This document shows positions 61,234 through 64,000 of a stretch of DNA of 64,000 bases, piece after piece (position 1 is the first letter of the stretch; every line of letters starts with the position of its first letter). The notes under the pieces are model-generated. The model was not told the DNA's origin. It saw only the letters and a program-made list of their open reading frames with translations, and did no database searches. The translations under genes were made by a program, and so were the position numbers. The DNA comes from an uncultured Alteromonadaceae bacterium (GTDB lineage Bacteria; Pseudomonadota; Gammaproteobacteria; Enterobacterales; Alteromonadaceae), in assembly GCA_913056495.1 (NCBI GenBank), contig CAJXMO010000004.1, positions 1-64,000 of the forward strand, read 5' to 3'.

Positions 61234-62688
61234 ATGCCCACACAATCGCGCAATTCCTTTGCCAAACCTGTAACTACTTTATTAATTTCTCTATTCGCTC
61301 TTTTTCTGGCGCCCTCTGCATTTGCTCAGGCAAGCGCTGAAAAAATTGACTTAACCCACCATTTTGTCGGCTATTTTGCAGTCACCATGTTTATTGTGGC
61401 CTACGCTCTAGTTATTGCAGAAGATTATCTGCACTTAAGAAAATCAAAACCTGTATTAGTCGCTGCGGGTTTAATCTGGTTTGCTTTAGGTTGGATTTAT
61501 ACCCAACATGACATGTCAGAGCTGGCAAAAGAAGTATTTGAACATAACTTATTAGAATACGCTGAGCTCCTGCTTTTCTTATTAGTCGCTATGACCTATA
61601 TCAATGCGATGGAAGAGCGCCGGGTATTTGATGGCATTCGAGTTTGGATGATTTCTAAAGGTTTAAGTTTACGCAGTCTATTTTGGTTGACCGGTGTATT
61701 AGCCTTTGCTATTTCTTCATTTGCAAACAACTTAACAACCGCAATGTTAATGTGTGCAATTGTATTAAAAGTGGCAAAGGGTAATAAAACCTTCATTAAT
61801 TTGGCCTGTATTAATATTGTTGTCGCTTCTAACGCTGGCGGTGCATTCAGCCCATTTGGTGATATCACAACCCTAATGGTCTGGCAGGCCGGTTTTGTTC
61901 ATTTTGAAGAATTCTTTACTCTGTTTATACCGGCATGTGTCAACTTCCTGGTCCCAGCGGTCATTATGAGTTTGTTTATCAGTAATGAACCAAGCAAAGT
62001 CATCTTAGAAGAATTTGAAATGAAACGCGGTGCAAAACGTATCGTATTTTTATTTATTCTGACCATAGTGACTTCGGTTATTGCACACAGTTGGTTTGGT
62101 ATGCCACCCGTACTGGGCATGATGACTGGCTTGGGTTATCTTAAATTCTTTGGTTACTATTTACGTCGCAGTTTACCGCGTTCACTGGCGAAAAAGCGCA
62201 GTGAAGCTCAAAAACGTAAAGATGAAAAAGCATTGCGCCGGTTAGGTCAGGTTGTCCCTTTTGATGTATTTGATAAAGTGGCACAGGCAGAATGGGATAC
62301 TTTGTTATTCTTCTTCGGTGTTGTAATGAGTGTCGGCGGCTTAGGCTTTATTGGTTATTTAACCTTAATATCAGAAGCCATGTACACCAACTGGGATCCA
62401 ACCTATGCCAATATCGCTGCCGGTGTTTTATCTGCTATTGTTGATAATATTCCGGTTATGTTTGCAGTTATCGCGATGGATCCGGCAATGGGCTTAGATC
62501 AATGGCTATTAGTGACTATGACAGCCGGCGTGGGTGGTAGTTTATTATCCGTCGGCTCTGCAGCGGGTGTTGCCTTAATGGGGCAATCTAAAGGAAATTA
62601 TAGCTTCTTTGGTCATTTAAAATGGAGCTGGGCCATTGCACTAGGCTATATTGCATCTATTCTGGTTCATTTAGCGATCAACCACTAA
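61234..62688 (+). CDS. nhaD: Na+/H+ antiporter NhaD
   Basis: This 484-residue inner-membrane protein has about 12 TM helices after a signal-like first segment (ends FAQASAEK). Typical NhaD stretches are present: YFAVTMFIVAYALVIAEDY, FANNLTTAMLMC, the ion-site region SNAGGAFSPFGDITT, and AIVDNIPVMFAVIAMD. It exports sodium in exchange for protons and is common in marine and alkali-tolerant bacteria. The start at 61234 lacks a strong ribosome site, with GAGG about 15 bases upstream. A clear terminator follows. Confidence 0.94.
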   Translation: MPTQSRNSFAKPVTTLLISLFALFLAPSAFAQASAEKIDLTHHFVGYFAVTMFIVAYALVIAEDYLHLRKSKPVLVAAGLIWFALGWIYTQHDMSELAKEVFEHNLLEYAELLLFLLVAMTYINAMEERRVFDGIRVWMISKGLSLRSLFWLTGVLAFAISSFANNLTTAMLMCAIVLKVAKGNKTFINLACINIVVASNAGGAFSPFGDITTLMVWQAGFVHFEEFFTLFIPACVNFLVPAVIMSLFISNEPSKVILEEFEMKRGAKRIVFLFILTIVTSVIAHSWFGMPPVLGMMTGLGYLKFFGYYLRRSLPRSLAKKRSEAQKRKDEKALRRLGQVVPFDVFDKVAQAEWDTLLFFFGVVMSVGGLGFIGYLTLISEAMYTNWDPTYANIAAGVLSAIVDNIPVMFAVIAMDPAMGLDQWLLVTMTAGVGGSLLSVGSAAGVALMGQSKGNYSFFGHLKWSWAIALGYIASILVHLAINH

Positions 62689-62709
62689 ATCAGACGTTCG
62701 ATTTAAAAT

Positions 62710-62753
62710 AAAAATCCCGGCAACTGTGCATCACATAGTTGCTGGGATTTTTT
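62710..62753 (+). terminator. Terminator of nhaD
   Basis: A long hairpin with AAAAATCCC and GGGATTTTTT ends and a GCAACT/AGTTGC inner stem lies 22 bases past the nhaD stop and ends in a T-run. Confidence 0.9.
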
Positions 62754-62937
62754 GTATCTAAAGGCCCCTAACATTCTCGCAATTTAAATAAAAATATTGG
62801 GTTCAACCTAAGCAGGCGACGCTATACCTTGTACCAATTGCAGACCTTGGTAAATAAAGTCTACAGATGAGCGTCAAAAGTTGAGCTGTAATGTAAACCA
62901 TAGTTTTTGTAATGTGATTGACTGCAAAGTGCTACTG

Positions 62938-63129
62938 TTACTTTATCTTGGTAATACCCACTAAAATTGCGATTACACCACCCACCATTCCAGCCCAAGC
63001 TTCAATAGGGGTATCACCACTTAACGCTCGACTGACTTGTGAACTTGCCGAATCGTAAATATTGTATCCCCAAATCGCTAATGCAGTTCCGACAATAATT
63101 AATATGATACCTAAAACTTTATTATTCAT
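62938..63129 (-). CDS. Small DUF3185 membrane protein
   Basis: This 63-residue protein has two TM helices (about 5-22 and 45-61) with a short loop, and matches the DUF3185 pattern (MNNKVLGIILIIVG near the start; AGMVGGVIAILVGI near the end). The ATG at 63129 has AGGA seven bases upstream; a TTG at 63135 is less likely. No function is known for the family. Confidence 0.75.
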   Translation of the reverse strand: MNNKVLGIILIIVGTALAIWGYNIYDSASSQVSRALSGDTPIEAWAGMVGGVIAILVGITKIK

Positions 63130-63234
63130 TTTCAATCCTTTTAATAGTTACACTGTGCGACAGCATGGGTAGCCAATACTTTCATACAAGGTCAGAGAAG
63201 CTACAGACACTAAGTTGGCGCTCTGATAACCCCT

Positions 63235-64000
63235 TTAGTTTCTGATTTTCTTTAACAGATTTTTAGCTTCCTGCTGTAGTTCGCTTTCACCGCTTTCAAT
63301 CACTTCAGCTAAAGCTTGTTCGGCAGATTCCAAGTCATCAATTTCAATATAAGCTCTGGCCAAATCGAGTTTGGCTTGAATAGCAGAGCTGTCATCCTGA
63401 TCAACATCAAAACCGGATGTTGATTCTTTTTCAATTTCTTCTGCCAAGTCCAGTTTAATTTTACTTTGATCATAGGGTTCTACATCGTTTGTTGAATTCT
63501 CTAAATCTTCCAGTATTTCATCAACTTCAATATAGCTTTTGTCATTTTCGGCATCCGTTTCATTGAAAGAAATATCGTTTTCTAATATATCTAATGGCTG
63601 ACTTTCTTCTGCCAATAGATCATCTAGATGAATGGATGCAACCGAATCTTCCAGTTTTTCATCTGGCTCCTGACCGGTTAGTGAGAGTTCACCTAAAAGT
63701 TCATCAAAATCGGTATTTTCATATTCTTCGATTTCTTGTAAACCTGGATCGTCCAAAGAAATTTCCGGTTCTGTGTTGCTTGCTTGCTTTGAATCAGCAT
63801 CGCTTAATAACTTGTCTAAATCAAAATCTTCAAGATGATGGTCCGGCGCTATTACATCTGTATCTTTTTCATCTAAGAGTGCTTCAATATCATGAGCAAA
63901 TGTTTTATTGGAATCTTTTATTTGTTCAGAAGTGGGGATTTCATCTTCAGATTCAGCATCCAGCCAGTCTTCAATCCCTTCTTCCGGAATAGATTCAAAC
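63235..64000 (-). CDS. fimV: FimV/HubP-like polar protein, C-terminal fragment (cut by window edge)
   Basis: The open frame runs to the window end, so only the last roughly 255 residues of a larger protein are seen. Two parts are visible: a very acidic, Asp/Glu-rich region with repeated DLDKLL / IHLDDLL / DILEDL patterns, and a terminal helical domain (AKLDLARAYIEIDDLESAEQ, then ESELQQEAKNLLKKIRN). The terminal domain is the FimV C-terminal domain. FimV/HubP proteins have a LysM motif and large membrane-anchored N-terminus and organise the cell pole and type IV pili. The N-terminus must lie beyond 64000. Confidence 0.9.
   Translation of the reverse strand, partial: FESIPEEGIEDWLDAESEDEIPTSEQIKDSNKTFAHDIEALLDEKDTDVIAPDHHLEDFDLDKLLSDADSKQASNTEPEISLDDPGLQEIEEYENTDFDELLGELSLTGQEPDEKLEDSVASIHLDDLLAEESQPLDILENDISFNETDAENDKSYIEVDEILEDLENSTNDVEPYDQSKIKLDLAEEIEKESTSGFDVDQDDSSAIQAKLDLARAYIEIDDLESAEQALAEVIESGESELQQEAKNLLKKIRN

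Noticed and set aside
1-64000. CRISPR array, prophage, integron or tRNA/rRNA genes
   Set aside because: I saw no repeat-spacer pattern, no phage structural or integrase genes, and no cloverleaf or rRNA sequence on either strand.

Overview
The window looks like an ordinary chromosomal segment of a marine gammaproteobacterium of the order Alteromonadales (a Catenovulum- or Alteromonas-like organism is my best guess). The reasons are: low to middling GC, a complete System I cytochrome c maturation operon (ccmABCDEFGHI), an NhaD sodium/proton antiporter, an SrmB helicase, an ECF sigma factor with a DUF3379-type anti-sigma factor, a MoxR/DUF58/DUF4381/VWA/BatD operon, two RND efflux systems, and a FimV/HubP C-terminus at the right edge. 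I see no rRNA, tRNA, CRISPR, prophage or intact insertion sequence with a transposase.

Left part (1-13.2 kb). An 890-base gene-free stretch rich in hairpins is followed by a minus-strand copper/silver island: a LysR regulator, a Cys/His/Met-rich exported protein, a TolC-family channel, a CusB-like adaptor with two C-terminal CusF domains, and a CusA pump with all three metal-relay methionines. Next to it is a PA2779/PA2778 pair (small exported protein plus C39-like lipoprotein peptidase with TPRs). On the plus strand, divergent from the LysR gene, a DoxX gene has been split by a 262-bp non-autonomous element with TA target duplication. It is followed by a YgiD-type extradiol dioxygenase and a convergent serine beta-lactamase-fold hydrolase.

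Middle part (13.2-37.1 kb). Pyruvate kinase and srmB (minus), a SWIM-SNF2 helicase, a small HTH protein, a DNA-deoxyinosine glycosylase and the six-gene moxR-batD operon (plus) come first. They are followed by the ECF sigma/anti-sigma pair, two unknown envelope proteins (an outer membrane barrel and a lipoprotein), and a large DUF3857-transglutaminase protein fused to a membrane domain. The section ends with a two-gene chemoreceptor unit in which the sensor (NIT-like) and the methyl-accepting signalling domain are separate membrane proteins.

Right part (37.1-64 kb). mlaA and the ccm operon (minus) are followed by a divergent FliK-like/FlhB-C-terminal-like gene pair, a YaeQ-like protein and glnS. 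Then come a GGDEF-EAL protein convergent with a PstS-like/porin pair, a tripartite HAE-type RND efflux operon, nhaD, a DUF3185 membrane peptide and the truncated fimV. Most operons show translational coupling (TAATG and ATGA overlaps).

The most notable non-routine observations are the MITE-like insertion that breaks doxX, the tandem CusF domains of which the second has lost three of four copper ligands, the split NIT/MCP chemoreceptor, the DUF3857-transglutaminase-membrane fusion, and a set of long perfect AT-rich palindromes in intergenic regions. Function calls rest on motifs and remembered family features. No database search was possible.
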